Assembly (NCBI GenBank): GCA_018830645.1
Contig: JAHJSA010000021.1
Coordinates: forward strand, 1-38,487
Origin: Actinomycetota bacterium
Lineage (GTDB): Bacteria; Actinomycetota; Thermoleophilia; RBG-16-64-13
Length of the DNA: 38,487 bases
Reading direction: 5' to 3'
Within the stretch, counting starts at the first letter, position 1; each line of letters begins with the position of its first letter. A program made the position numbers and the translations under genes. Under the pieces are notes generated by a model. The model ran no database searches, had not been told where the DNA came from, and saw only the letters and a list, made by a program, of their open reading frames with translations. Positions 16,972-24,740 of this stretch are shown here, in pieces.

Positions 16972-17379
16972 GCCTCCCCGTAGGACGAGTGCTTCGGATG
17001 ATAGCGCACCTCAAGGCGCCCGACACTGTCGGGTCGGGCAGTTGTCACCGGACGACCGGGCGGCCGAGCCGTATCGGCCCGGGAGGGCACTGTAGCGGCT
17101 GCCGGCCCCGCATCGACCTTCATACGAACGGCTAGTCTCGGATTGGTCCGGGGGTCGAAGCCGAGACGGCCGGAACCGCGTAGAGTGGCTACTGCCAACT
17201 CCCGGGGGGCGCCTGTGCGGTGCGGGTAGATGCGGCATTGACGAGGTACCCCGTAGACCGCAGGCGCGACAGAGGGACAGAAGGTCGCGCAGATCACACC
17301 GGGACTGGCCGAGTGCCGCAGGATGCGGCGTCAACTATGCGGCATCTACCCAGAGTGCGACTGCAGGAAAGGGGCACGA
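16972..17379. promoter_or_regulatory. Divergent intergenic region upstream of the DUF362-lar-mft run
   Basis: A 408-base gap between two divergent operons. It holds three copies of a near-palindrome around ATGCGGC: GTAGATGCGGCATTGAC (17226-17242), GGATGCGGCGTCAAC (17321-17335) and ACTATGCGGCATCTAC (17334-17349). A short inverted repeat GCCGCA/TGCGGC also lies at 17315-17329. The last copies sit 31-60 bases before the start at 17380, a fitting place for an operator. AGGAAAGGGG is the ribosome binding site. No clear -35/-10 pair was seen. Confidence 0.4.
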
Positions 17380-18849
17380 ATGGCCAAGAAAGAGAAGGTG
17401 TGGTTCTCAGACGCGAACGCTACGTGCTGGACGGAAGCCTTGCCGTGCAAGGCGAAAGACCTCTTCTATGAAGCGAAGTTCGACGAGATCATCGAAAAGG
17501 ATGACGAGGTCGCGATCAAGATCCACGTTGGCGAGTGGAACCGCACACGGGTCCTGCGGCCCGAGTTGGTTGCCGCGATCGTCGAAGAGGTCAAGGCCGC
17601 CGGCGGCCGCCCCTTCGTGTGCGACACCACGACCGTGCCATACCACGCGTACAACTCGCGGGTGACTGGGAGTCTCGAGCTCGAGTCGGCCTACCGTCAC
17701 GGCTTCACCCCGGATGCCCTGGGCTGCCCGCTTGTCATCGCCGACGGTTTCTCGGGCGACGACGACGTTCGCGTCGAGGTTCCAGAGGGTGTCATCCTCA
17801 AGGAGGCCTACGTCGCGGCGGCTCTGGTTCACGCGGACGCCATGATCAACCTGGCACACGCCAAGGGCCACCCCATCACCTCGTACGGTGGCGGGATCAA
17901 GTGCATCGGTATCGGTGGGCAGTCCAAGCGAGGCAAGTTCCACGAGCACCTGGCTCACTGGGGAGAGCCGCAGGACGCCATCGGCTGGCCGCTCTCCAAC
18001 CCAGATGAATGCCACGGCGTGAAGTGCGACTTCCATCAGCAATGCATGGACGGTTGCCACCGAAACGCCATCACAATCAACGAGAAGGGCTTCCACAGAG
18101 ACACCGCGGCGTGCCGTCTCTGCTACAGCTGCCAGGTGACCTGCATCTTCACCGGCCACCTTTCGCAGGGATTCACCCCCGACTACTTCCCCTACGCTCA
18201 GATGGCCATGTCCGACGCGGCCCTCGGCGTGCTGAAGACATTCGAGGGCGGCAAAGTCGGGCACATGGCGTACGCCATCGACATCGACCCCAACTGCGAC
18301 TGCATCCCGTGGGCGACGCTGCCGTTGTGTCCGGACCTCGGCGTGTACGCCTCATATGACGTTGTGGCCATGGATAGCTGCATCCTCGACGACATCGACA
18401 ACGCCCCCGTCGCCCCGGGCGGCGCCAACGATGCCTTCGAGGGCAGCGACTACAAGGTCGGCGAGGACAAGTTCAAGATCACCCAGAGTACCCCGCCGCG
18501 CTATCAGCTAACGGCCGGCGTGGCCAACGGCATGGGCACCATGGACTACGAGAAGGTAGTGTGGGAACCGCCGATCACCCGAGTGCACAGCGCGAAGTGG
18601 CAGATCCGTCGGGACCCCGCCGCTCTCATCCTCCGCCGTATGTGGACCAAGCGGGACTACCTGAAGGAAGCAGAGCCCTTCGCGAAGATCCCGTTCGCCG
18701 ACAAGCCGGTCATCCCCGACTGGCTGCCGCAGGACGGCAAGACCAAGGCTCTCGAAGGCATGCCGGTGGTCACGGCGTCGATGCACAAGTCCAAGGGCGT
18801 GGGTCGCGAGCTCTCGGCTCCGGGCCATCCGAAGGATTTCGCCAAGTAG
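17380..18849 (+). CDS. DUF362 protein with two Cys4 Fe-S motifs, first gene of the cluster
   Basis: 489 residues. The DUF362 domain (KIHVGEWNRTRVLRPELVAA and GGRPFVCDTTTVPYHAYNSR) continues through NLAHAKGHPITSYGGGIKC. Two Cys4 sets follow, C211/C216/C222/C226 (CX4CX5CX3C, atypical) and C245/C248/C251/C255 (CX2CX2CX3C), which suit two [4Fe-4S] clusters. The DUF362 C-terminal part (IDPNCDCIPW, CPDLGVYASYDVVAMDSCIL) comes next, then about 100 residues of tail with no recognised domain. The ATG at 17380 is supported by AGGAAAGGGG. DUF362 proteins are redox-type proteins of unknown reaction. No Tat signal is present, so this one is cytoplasmic. It opens the plus-strand run leading to the lar and mft genes. 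Confidence 0.8.
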   Translation: MAKKEKVWFSDANATCWTEALPCKAKDLFYEAKFDEIIEKDDEVAIKIHVGEWNRTRVLRPELVAAIVEEVKAAGGRPFVCDTTTVPYHAYNSRVTGSLELESAYRHGFTPDALGCPLVIADGFSGDDDVRVEVPEGVILKEAYVAAALVHADAMINLAHAKGHPITSYGGGIKCIGIGGQSKRGKFHEHLAHWGEPQDAIGWPLSNPDECHGVKCDFHQQCMDGCHRNAITINEKGFHRDTAACRLCYSCQVTCIFTGHLSQGFTPDYFPYAQMAMSDAALGVLKTFEGGKVGHMAYAIDIDPNCDCIPWATLPLCPDLGVYASYDVVAMDSCILDDIDNAPVAPGGANDAFEGSDYKVGEDKFKITQSTPPRYQLTAGVANGMGTMDYEKVVWEPPITRVHSAKWQIRRDPAALILRRMWTKRDYLKEAEPFAKIPFADKPVIPDWLPQDGKTKALEGMPVVTASMHKSKGVGRELSAPGHPKDFAK

Positions 18850-18864
18850 CAGACCACGGTACCA

Positions 18865-18900
18865 GCGAAGGGCGGGGTGGTACGCCGCCCCGCCCTTCGC
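18865..18900 (+). terminator. Strong 16-bp hairpin between the two DUF362 genes
   Basis: Bases 18865-18880 pair with 18885-18900 (13 perfect pairs, one G-T, two more G-C) around a TACG tetraloop. It starts 15 bases after the stop of the first DUF362 gene. No T-run follows, so it may be an attenuator or an mRNA-stabilising element. It could keep the first gene more abundant than the rest of the operon. Confidence 0.6.
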
Positions 18901-19001
18901 ACGTTCCACGCCTGTGTGGACGGCCAAGCGAAGCTTGTGTTCCGACCTCTCGCGAGCTTCCCCGACCGACGGAAGGCGATCAACTCAACTGAAGGTGGAC
19001 C

Positions 19002-20168
19002 ATGGCAAACACCGCACCCGACGTGCACCCTCTGAGCACCCGTCAAGAGAGGTCGGGCGAGCCCGCCTGGGTGCTCTACGAGCCCGCGAGGTCCCGTCAT
19101 GCCGGGGATTCCTTTCTGGCGCGCTACACGGAGCTGCTCGGTGAGTCCCAACTCGAGCGCTTGGCCAAACGGAAGGAGGAGATCCTGATCAGGGTCGACT
19201 CCGGCGAAGTGGGCGCGTTCCGCGGCCTGCGGCCTGCGTTCGTACGCGCGGTCGTTGAACAGGTTCGCGAGCTCGACCGTCATCCCGTCCTCTTCGATAC
19301 ATGTCACCTCCGGCAGTCCGCCAAGGGCCTCGGATGGTCCTCCGTCGACGCCGCGACGACAAACGGGCTGGTCTCCTCGGCTCTGGGAACCGAGATCAAT
19401 ATCGGCGACGGCTGGGGAGGCGGAGAGACCGAACTCCTGGCCGTGGAAGGCGAGGAACTCGGAGGCATCGAGGTCGCCCGGGTCGTCGTCGATGGCGGTG
19501 GGGTGGTCGTCATGTCGCACGTCACCGGGCACCCACTCACCGGCCTTTCTGGAGCCCTGCTGGCCCTCGGGGAAGGGTGCCTCGGCCGGACCGGCAAGCT
19601 GCGCTTGGCGAAGGGGCTGCTGCCGGGCGTCACGCCGGCCTGTGACGGCTGCGCGGCGTGCGTGGAAGCATGTCCGGTGGATGCGCTCAGCGTGGTGGAC
19701 GGCGCGGCCCGGCTCGATGGGCAGCTCTGCCTGGGTTGCAGTCTCATCTGCACCCCTACCTGTCCCGAGGGCGCCCTGGAGGTGAGCCCGCGCGACAGAG
19801 AAAGGTACTCCCGGCGGGTGGTGGAGGCGGGAGGCGCGGTACATCTGGCCGCCATGGACAAGCTGCTGTTCGTCAACCTGCTCCTCGACGTCACAGTAGA
19901 GCCCGAGGCCGCCGGGTACTCCGACCTGCCGGTCGTGCCCGACCTGGGAGTTCTCATCTCTACGGATCCAGTGGCCGTGGATACCGCAACGCTCGACCTG
20001 CTCGACATGGCTCCGGGCATAGCCGGGACGGCCGCCCAGACTGCCGGCGTCCTCGAGGCCGGATCCGCTAAGTTGGAACAGCTGTGCGGAGCGAATCCCC
20101 GCACCCTGGTTGCCATGGCCGAGGAGTTCGGCCTAGGCACGAGGGCCTATCGACTCATGAGCCTGTAG
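19002..20168 (+). CDS. DUF362 protein with 2x[4Fe-4S] ferredoxin domain
   Basis: 388 residues in the common DUF362 arrangement. The N-terminal part (ILIRVDSGEVGAFRGLRPAF, VLFDTCHLRQSAKGL) is followed by VVMSHVTGHPLTGLSGALL. A bacterial ferredoxin insert has CDGCAACVEACPVDAL and CLGCSLICTPTCPEGAL (two Cys4 sets), and the C-terminal domain has DLPVVPDLGVLISTDPVAVD. It shares architecture with the gene before it but is only distantly similar. The two may form a pair of electron-transfer or metal-handling proteins. It is followed 10 bases later by the His-rich Mrp ATPase. Confidence 0.85.
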   Translation: MANTAPDVHPLSTRQERSGEPAWVLYEPARSRHAGDSFLARYTELLGESQLERLAKRKEEILIRVDSGEVGAFRGLRPAFVRAVVEQVRELDRHPVLFDTCHLRQSAKGLGWSSVDAATTNGLVSSALGTEINIGDGWGGGETELLAVEGEELGGIEVARVVVDGGGVVVMSHVTGHPLTGLSGALLALGEGCLGRTGKLRLAKGLLPGVTPACDGCAACVEACPVDALSVVDGAARLDGQLCLGCSLICTPTCPEGALEVSPRDRERYSRRVVEAGGAVHLAAMDKLLFVNLLLDVTVEPEAAGYSDLPVVPDLGVLISTDPVAVDTATLDLLDMAPGIAGTAAQTAGVLEAGSAKLEQLCGANPRTLVAMAEEFGLGTRAYRLMSL

Positions 20169-20178
20169 GAGTATAACC

Positions 20179-21408
20179 ATGCACCCTGACCGCCCGGATA
20201 GTCACGGCCTGAACGGGAAGCACGCGGGGCACGACCACGACCACGGTCATGACCACGGTCACGGTCACGCCCGCGACCGCGGTCTCGCCGGAACTCCGGC
20301 GCCCGCTGCGAATCCGGCCCTTCCGCACGACCCCGACGACCACAGCGAGTTCGCGATCCTGGCCTCGGCCGGGAGCGCCCAAGAACGTAGGCAGGTATTC
20401 GAGGAGTTGCAGCGCAAGGCGCGGGAAGACTACATCCGCCAGAGCGGCCCTATCGCGCGGGCCTTGCGCGGGGTCAAGCACAAGGTCGCCATCCTCAGCG
20501 GCAAGGGCGGTGTGGGCAAGACCACGCTGACCGTGAACCTGGGCGCCACGCTCCATGCCATGGGATACAGCGTGGTCATCTTCGACGCCGACGTCCATGG
20601 GCCGAGCGTGCCCAAGATGCTGGGCGCCCTGGGCCGGACGGGGGTGAAACCCCTGCACGACCACGATAGCGAGGACGAGCAGCCCGAAAGCCATGCGCCC
20701 AGCAGTGGAGGAGGGTGTCCGGCGAGCCAAAGCCAAGGCCACTCCCACGGGCACTCGCACCAGGAGGAGGGAGAGTCGCCCGAACCCAACCTCGACCATC
20801 ACTCGTTCCTCTTCGAACCGGTACAGACCAAACATGGAGTCAGCGTCATCTCGGTCGCGTCGATCTGGCCCAACGAGGAGACGCCGGTTCTCTGGAAAGG
20901 CCCCCACAAGATGCGCGCCATCCGGCAGTTCTTAAGCGCGGCCCACTGGGGCGACGTGGACTTCCTCCTGGTCGACCTCCCCCCGGGCACCGGCGATGAG
21001 GTCCAGACCATCATGACTGCCATCCCGGGACTGGACGGCATGCTCCTCATCACAACTCCACAGGGCGTGTCGCGCATGGTCTGCTCCAAAGCAGTGAACT
21101 GTGCCCGGGAGCTGGAAGCCCCGATCCTCGGTCTCGTTGAGAACATGGGCCTCTTGTGCTGCCCTCACTGCAGCGGTCCCATCAGACCGTTCGGACAAGG
21201 AAAGGGCGAGCGTCTGGCCCGCATGATGGACGTGCCCTTCTGGGGTTCCATCCCGTTTGGGTCCGACGTGGGTACCGCCTGCGACCAGGGGATCCCGGCG
21301 GTACTGGACGACCCCGAAGGTCCGGTGGCTGATGCCTTCCGAGAAATCGCCCACCGGCTCCTGGTCGCCATCGGTGAAGAGCAGCCCGTGATCTCGGAGA
21401 ACCGTTGA
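20179..21408 (+). CDS. Mrp/NBP35-family P-loop ATPase with two His-rich segments
   Basis: 409 residues. The deviant Walker A of the family is ILSGKGGVGKTTLTVNLG, with Walker B VDLPPGTGDE and a C-terminal CCPHC that, in dimers, holds a bridging [4Fe-4S] cluster. Mrp proteins carry and deliver Fe-S clusters. Two extras stand out: an N-terminal tail full of His and Asp (GHDHDHGHDHGHGHARDRG, residues 17-35) and a similar insertion after the first ATPase motifs (SQGHSHGHSHQEEGE, about residues 188-202). His-rich runs like these occur in nickel chaperones such as HypB and SlyD. Together with the downstream lar genes they suggest nickel or mixed Ni/Fe-S delivery (inference). The start has TAGGAG upstream, and the stop overlaps the next start. 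Confidence 0.88.
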   Translation: MHPDRPDSHGLNGKHAGHDHDHGHDHGHGHARDRGLAGTPAPAANPALPHDPDDHSEFAILASAGSAQERRQVFEELQRKAREDYIRQSGPIARALRGVKHKVAILSGKGGVGKTTLTVNLGATLHAMGYSVVIFDADVHGPSVPKMLGALGRTGVKPLHDHDSEDEQPESHAPSSGGGCPASQSQGHSHGHSHQEEGESPEPNLDHHSFLFEPVQTKHGVSVISVASIWPNEETPVLWKGPHKMRAIRQFLSAAHWGDVDFLLVDLPPGTGDEVQTIMTAIPGLDGMLLITTPQGVSRMVCSKAVNCARELEAPILGLVENMGLLCCPHCSGPIRPFGQGKGERLARMMDVPFWGSIPFGSDVGTACDQGIPAVLDDPEGPVADAFREIAHRLLVAIGEEQPVISENR

Positions 21409-21782
21409 TGACGATGCAGCCCCTTGATCTACCCGAGGTCGAACTCCGCGCGGGATGGGACCCCTTGGACTCGGTCGTGGAGCGCGCCTGCCGCATCGGC
21501 CTGGCGGCACTCATCGTTATCCACCAGACCCTGCGGCAGCTTGTTGAACCCCAGGAGCTGGGCCCCGCGCTCTGCCGCCTCGGGGCGGGTGAGGCGCTGG
21601 GGGAATCCTGGGACCGGCTCGGCGAACTGCCCGACGGCATGGCCACGATCTCCCTACTCCAACTGGTCGACTCGCTGGCCTTCGACGCCGACTACCAGCT
21701 TGCACGCTACGGACTCACCTCCCTCTCGGAGGACCACAAGGAACTGCTTCAGACTCTCAGGCACATAGGCGTGCGCGTCTAA
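21408..21782 (+). CDS. Hypothetical protein of 124 residues in the lar cluster
   Basis: Starts with an ATG that overlaps the stop of the Mrp gene by one base, so it is coupled to it. The protein (MTMQPLDLPEVELRAGWDPL onward) looks mostly helical, with a hydrophobic stretch IGLAALIVIHQTLRQLVEP, and has only one Cys (ALCRLG). No family is recognised. Its position between the Mrp ATPase and lar genes suggests a partner of one of them. Confidence 0.7.
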   Translation: MTMQPLDLPEVELRAGWDPLDSVVERACRIGLAALIVIHQTLRQLVEPQELGPALCRLGAGEALGESWDRLGELPDGMATISLLQLVDSLAFDADYQLARYGLTSLSEDHKELLQTLRHIGVRV

Positions 21783-21806
21783 CCGCAACGGGAAGGAGAA
21801 ACGAAG

Positions 21807-22133
21807 ATGGCAGAAGTGGTGAAGGACGGACGGCATTATCTCGCGGACGTCACCGGGGTCCTCGCGGCGATAGGGCCGAAGCTCGACGCGGCGAGACAAC
21901 GGAAGATCGAGGAGTTCGGTACCCGTGGTGAGAGGGTGCAGAAGAAGCTCTTCCTCAAGACCCAAGGCGGCACCGACCTGGCCGCCACAACCGCCGACAT
22001 CGCCACCAGGCTGCAGAGCGAAGTCGACGCCGGCGCCCCCGAGGCCGACATCAACAAGACCTTCGACGAGCTGGTTGAAGCCCTCGAGTTCTTCATCCAC
22101 AGGGCCGAGACCCTAATAATCCGGATGACCTAG
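21807..22133 (+). CDS. Hypothetical protein of 108 residues in the lar cluster
   Basis: Preceded by GGGAAGGAG. The protein has no Cys and few His, and reads as helices rich in Ala, Lys and Glu (LAAIGPKLDAARQRKIEEFG; TFDELVEALEFFIHRAETLI). No family is recognised. It ends two bases before the larE start, so it is in the same operon. Confidence 0.7.
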   Translation: MAEVVKDGRHYLADVTGVLAAIGPKLDAARQRKIEEFGTRGERVQKKLFLKTQGGTDLAATTADIATRLQSEVDAGAPEADINKTFDELVEALEFFIHRAETLIIRMT

Positions 22134-22135
22134 TC

Positions 22136-23047
22136 GTGGACAAGGGGGACAACGAGCTCCGAGCGACCTTCGCGTCGCCGAACAGCGCGCCGCCGGCCGC
22201 CCAAGAGGCTGGGTGGAGTCGCCTGCAGGCACTGTTGAAGGACACCGGCGGGGCCGTCGTCGCTTTCTCGGGCGGCGTCGATTCCACGCTTCTGCTGGCC
22301 GCGTGCCGCGCAGCACTGGGAGATCGGGTACTGGCCGCCACCGCCCTGTCCGAGACCTACCCCCAAGAAGAAGCCGAGGGTGCCGAGCGCCTGGCGCACT
22401 CCCTGGGGGTGGCGCACCGCTTCGTCGTGTCGGAGGAGCTTGACCTGCCCGAGTTCGCTCACAACCCGCGGAACCGCTGCTACTACTGCAAGAAGGAGCT
22501 CTTCTCCAAGCTTGTCGACGTGGCGTCGAGCGAGGGCCTCGCCTGCGTGGTCGACGGTTCGAACCTGGACGATCAGAGCGACCACCGTCCCGGCTCGCAG
22601 GCGGCGTCCGAGCTCGCCGTGCTGAGCCCTCTCAGAGAAGCCGGCCTAACCAAGGCCGATATCAGAGCTCTGTCCCGCTGGCTGGAGCTACCCACGTGGA
22701 ACAAGCCCTCATTCGCCTGCCTCTCGTCGCGCTTCCCCTATGGGACGGCGATCACACGCGAGCGTGTGGGCCGGGTCGGCAGGGCCGAGAGAGAGCTTCG
22801 CCGGCTGGGCTTCACCCAGCTACGCCTGCGCTACCACGAGGAGGTGGGCCGCCTCGAGGTCCTGCCCGAGCAGTTCGGGCTGCTGCTGGAACTGGGCGTG
22901 GCCGAGCGGGTCGTCGCCATCGTCAAGGAGGCGGGCTTCACGTACGTCACCTTCGACCTCCAGGGCTACCGCACCGGCAGCATGAACGAGGTGCCCGAAG
23001 TCGAGGTGCCTACTTCCTTCCAGGTGGCGGCCGAGGTGGGCGCATGA
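22136..23047 (+). CDS. larE: LarE: sulfur insertase of nickel-pincer nucleotide synthesis
   Basis: 303 residues. The PP-loop is VVAFSGGVDSTLLLAA, followed by RNRCYYCKKELF and GSNLDDQSDHRPG. LarE adenylates the carboxylates of the pyridinium dicarboxylate mononucleotide and replaces them with thiocarboxylates. The Cys in PSFACLSSRFPYG is at the place of the sacrificial Cys of LarE from Lactiplantibacillus, and no further Cys follows. This suggests the single-Cys, self-sacrificing type rather than the three-Cys cluster type. A GTG start two bases after the previous gene gives coupling, and it overlaps larB by 4 bases (ATGA). The gene order E-B-C is unusual next to the textbook larABCDE. Confidence 0.92.
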   Translation: MDKGDNELRATFASPNSAPPAAQEAGWSRLQALLKDTGGAVVAFSGGVDSTLLLAACRAALGDRVLAATALSETYPQEEAEGAERLAHSLGVAHRFVVSEELDLPEFAHNPRNRCYYCKKELFSKLVDVASSEGLACVVDGSNLDDQSDHRPGSQAASELAVLSPLREAGLTKADIRALSRWLELPTWNKPSFACLSSRFPYGTAITRERVGRVGRAERELRRLGFTQLRLRYHEEVGRLEVLPEQFGLLLELGVAERVVAIVKEAGFTYVTFDLQGYRTGSMNEVPEVEVPTSFQVAAEVGA

Positions 23048-23883
23048 ACCGCGATGACCTCCAGCACCTGCTCGACGACGTCGCCGCAGGCCGGGTAGAT
23101 GTGAACCGCGCCTTCACGCGATTGTCCCAGCTCCCGTATGAAGATCTGGGCTACGCCCACATCGACCACCACCGCACCGTGCGGCGCGGCTACGGCGAGG
23201 CCATACTCTGCGCCGGAAAGACCGTGGAGCAGGTGGTGGGCATCGCCCAACGGATGGTGGCCTACGGGCACACCAACGCCCTTGCGACGCGGGCGTCCCC
23301 CGAGATGCTGACCGCCCTGGAAGCGGGCCTACACTCCGTCCGCCTGATACCGGAGGCGGGGCTGGCCGTGCTCAACCCGGTGGAGCAAGAGCTCCACGGC
23401 CTAGTGTGCGTCGTCACGGGGGGGACATCCGACATCCCCGTGGCCGAGGAGGCCGCCGTCACGGCTGAATGCCAGGGGAGCCGAGTGGAACGCCTCTACG
23501 ACGTGGGGGTGGCGGGTATCCACCGGCTGCTGGCGAAGATCGATACCTTGGCCGAAGCCAACGCCATCGTCGCGGTGGCCGGCATGGAGGGAGCGCTGGC
23601 CAGCGTGGTCGGAGGGCTTGCCTCATGCCCAGTCATAGCCGTGCCCACCAGCGTCGGCTATGGCGCCAACCTAGGCGGCATCGCCGCGCTGCTATGCATG
23701 CTGAACTCCTGCTCCCCCGGGGTGTCGGTGGTCAACATCGACAACGGCTATGGAGCCGGGTACCAGGCCAACGCCATCAATCGTATGGCCTGCGGCGAGC
23801 GGCCTGGCGCTGCCGCTGGTCGCATCCCGGACGGCACCGTCGTCGCGGATCGCAACGCAGATCACGCGGAGGCAGGTCGATGA
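23044..23883 (+). CDS. larB: LarB: nicotinate-nucleotide carboxylase/hydrolase
   Basis: 279 residues, PurE-like. The motifs VVTGGTSDIPVAEEA, AVAGMEGALASVVGG and AVPTSVGYGA are diagnostic. LarB carboxylates nicotinic acid adenine dinucleotide at C5 and cleaves off AMP, giving the dicarboxylate mononucleotide for LarE. It overlaps larE and larC by ATGA at both ends, so the three are translated together. Confidence 0.95.
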   Translation: MNRDDLQHLLDDVAAGRVDVNRAFTRLSQLPYEDLGYAHIDHHRTVRRGYGEAILCAGKTVEQVVGIAQRMVAYGHTNALATRASPEMLTALEAGLHSVRLIPEAGLAVLNPVEQELHGLVCVVTGGTSDIPVAEEAAVTAECQGSRVERLYDVGVAGIHRLLAKIDTLAEANAIVAVAGMEGALASVVGGLASCPVIAVPTSVGYGANLGGIAALLCMLNSCSPGVSVVNIDNGYGAGYQANAINRMACGERPGAAAGRIPDGTVVADRNADHAEAGR

Positions 23884-24722
23884 CCACCGCCTACGTTGAC
23901 ACCTTCAGCGGCGTCAGCGGCGACATGCTGCTGGGTGCTCTCGTCGATGCCGGCCTCCCGCTTGAAGAGCTTCAAGGCGCGCTGGATACCCTGGGGGTCC
24001 AGGGTCTGCGCCTCATCAGCACCGCCGAGCGGCGCAACAGCATCGGCGCCACGCGCGTCATGGTGAACTACCCGCCACAGCACGAGCACCGCCACCTCAA
24101 GCACATCGTGTCGCTCATCGAGGCCGGCAGCCTCCCGGAAGAGGTCAAAGGACGGGCGGTGGACGTGTTCCTCCGCCTCGCCGAGGCGGAGGCGCAGATT
24201 CACCGCATCGACCCGCAGCGGGTGCACTTCCACGAGGTGGGAGCGGCCGACGCCATCGCCGACGTCGTCGGCACGGTGTTCGGTTTCCACCACCTAGGCA
24301 TAGAAGAGATCCTCGTCGGGCCGGTCAACGTGGGCGCAGGACTGGTCCGCTGCGAGCACGGTCTCCTTCCGGCGCCGGCGCCGGCCACGCTCGCCCTGCT
24401 CGCCGGTTGGGTCTGCCACTCAGCCGGCCCTGTGCGCGAGCTCACCACACCCACCGGCGCGGCCCTTCTGACCACCCTGGGACGGCAGGTGGAGTCGTTC
24501 CCCGCACTGCGCGTTAGGCGGGTGGGGTACGGCGCCGGCGGAGCCGACACCCCGGGGTGGCCGAACGTGCTGCGCGTCGTACTCGGGGAGCTGGTAGTGA
24601 CCGGGTCGCAGGGGCCGCGTCCGGACGAGGCCCCCAAGGGCCAACGTAGCGCGCCCGACGAGCAGGGGCACGAACAACGTCACGATCACAATCACCCCCA
24701 TAGGCACCAGCACCAGCACTAA
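23880..24722 (+). CDS. larC: LarC, N-terminal domain (LarC1) only, with His-rich tail
   Basis: 280 residues. The N-terminal LarC domain is complete: YVDTFSGVSGDMLLGALVDA, the His cluster HEHRHLKHI, HFHEVGAADAIADVVG, NVGAG and LTTPTGAALL, ending in GWPNVLRVVLGE. Full LarC inserts nickel into the cofactor at the cost of CTP, and its C-terminal LarC2 domain binds CTP. Here the usual LarC2 part (about 130 residues, recognisable by ETNIDDM) is absent from this frame and was not found in the following frames. Instead there is a spacer and the tail HEQRHDHNHPHRHQHQH. The start ATG overlaps the larB stop. Whether the short form is active is unknown. Confidence 0.88.
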   Translation: MTTAYVDTFSGVSGDMLLGALVDAGLPLEELQGALDTLGVQGLRLISTAERRNSIGATRVMVNYPPQHEHRHLKHIVSLIEAGSLPEEVKGRAVDVFLRLAEAEAQIHRIDPQRVHFHEVGAADAIADVVGTVFGFHHLGIEEILVGPVNVGAGLVRCEHGLLPAPAPATLALLAGWVCHSAGPVRELTTPTGAALLTTLGRQVESFPALRVRRVGYGAGGADTPGWPNVLRVVLGELVVTGSQGPRPDEAPKGQRSAPDEQGHEQRHDHNHPHRHQHQH

Positions 24723-24727
24723 CCCAC

Positions 24728-24735
24728 GAAGGAGG
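24728..24735 (+). promoter_or_regulatory. Strong ribosome binding site of mftA
   Basis: GAAGGAGG lies 5 bases before the ATG at 24741 and only 2 before the ATG at 24738, which favours the second ATG. The site is stronger than those of the coupled genes upstream, fitting the need for many copies of a precursor peptide. Confidence 0.6.
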
Positions 24736-24740
24736 ACATG

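Noticed and set aside
20220-20270. Short tandem repeat (CAC/GAC-rich) as a CRISPR or satellite array
   Set aside because: It is the codon pattern of the His-Asp tail of the Mrp protein; no spacers are present.
22696-23880. Long frame over larE and larB without a break
   Set aside because: Only its second half (from 23044) is LarB; the first half is out of frame with larE and rich in Arg and Pro.
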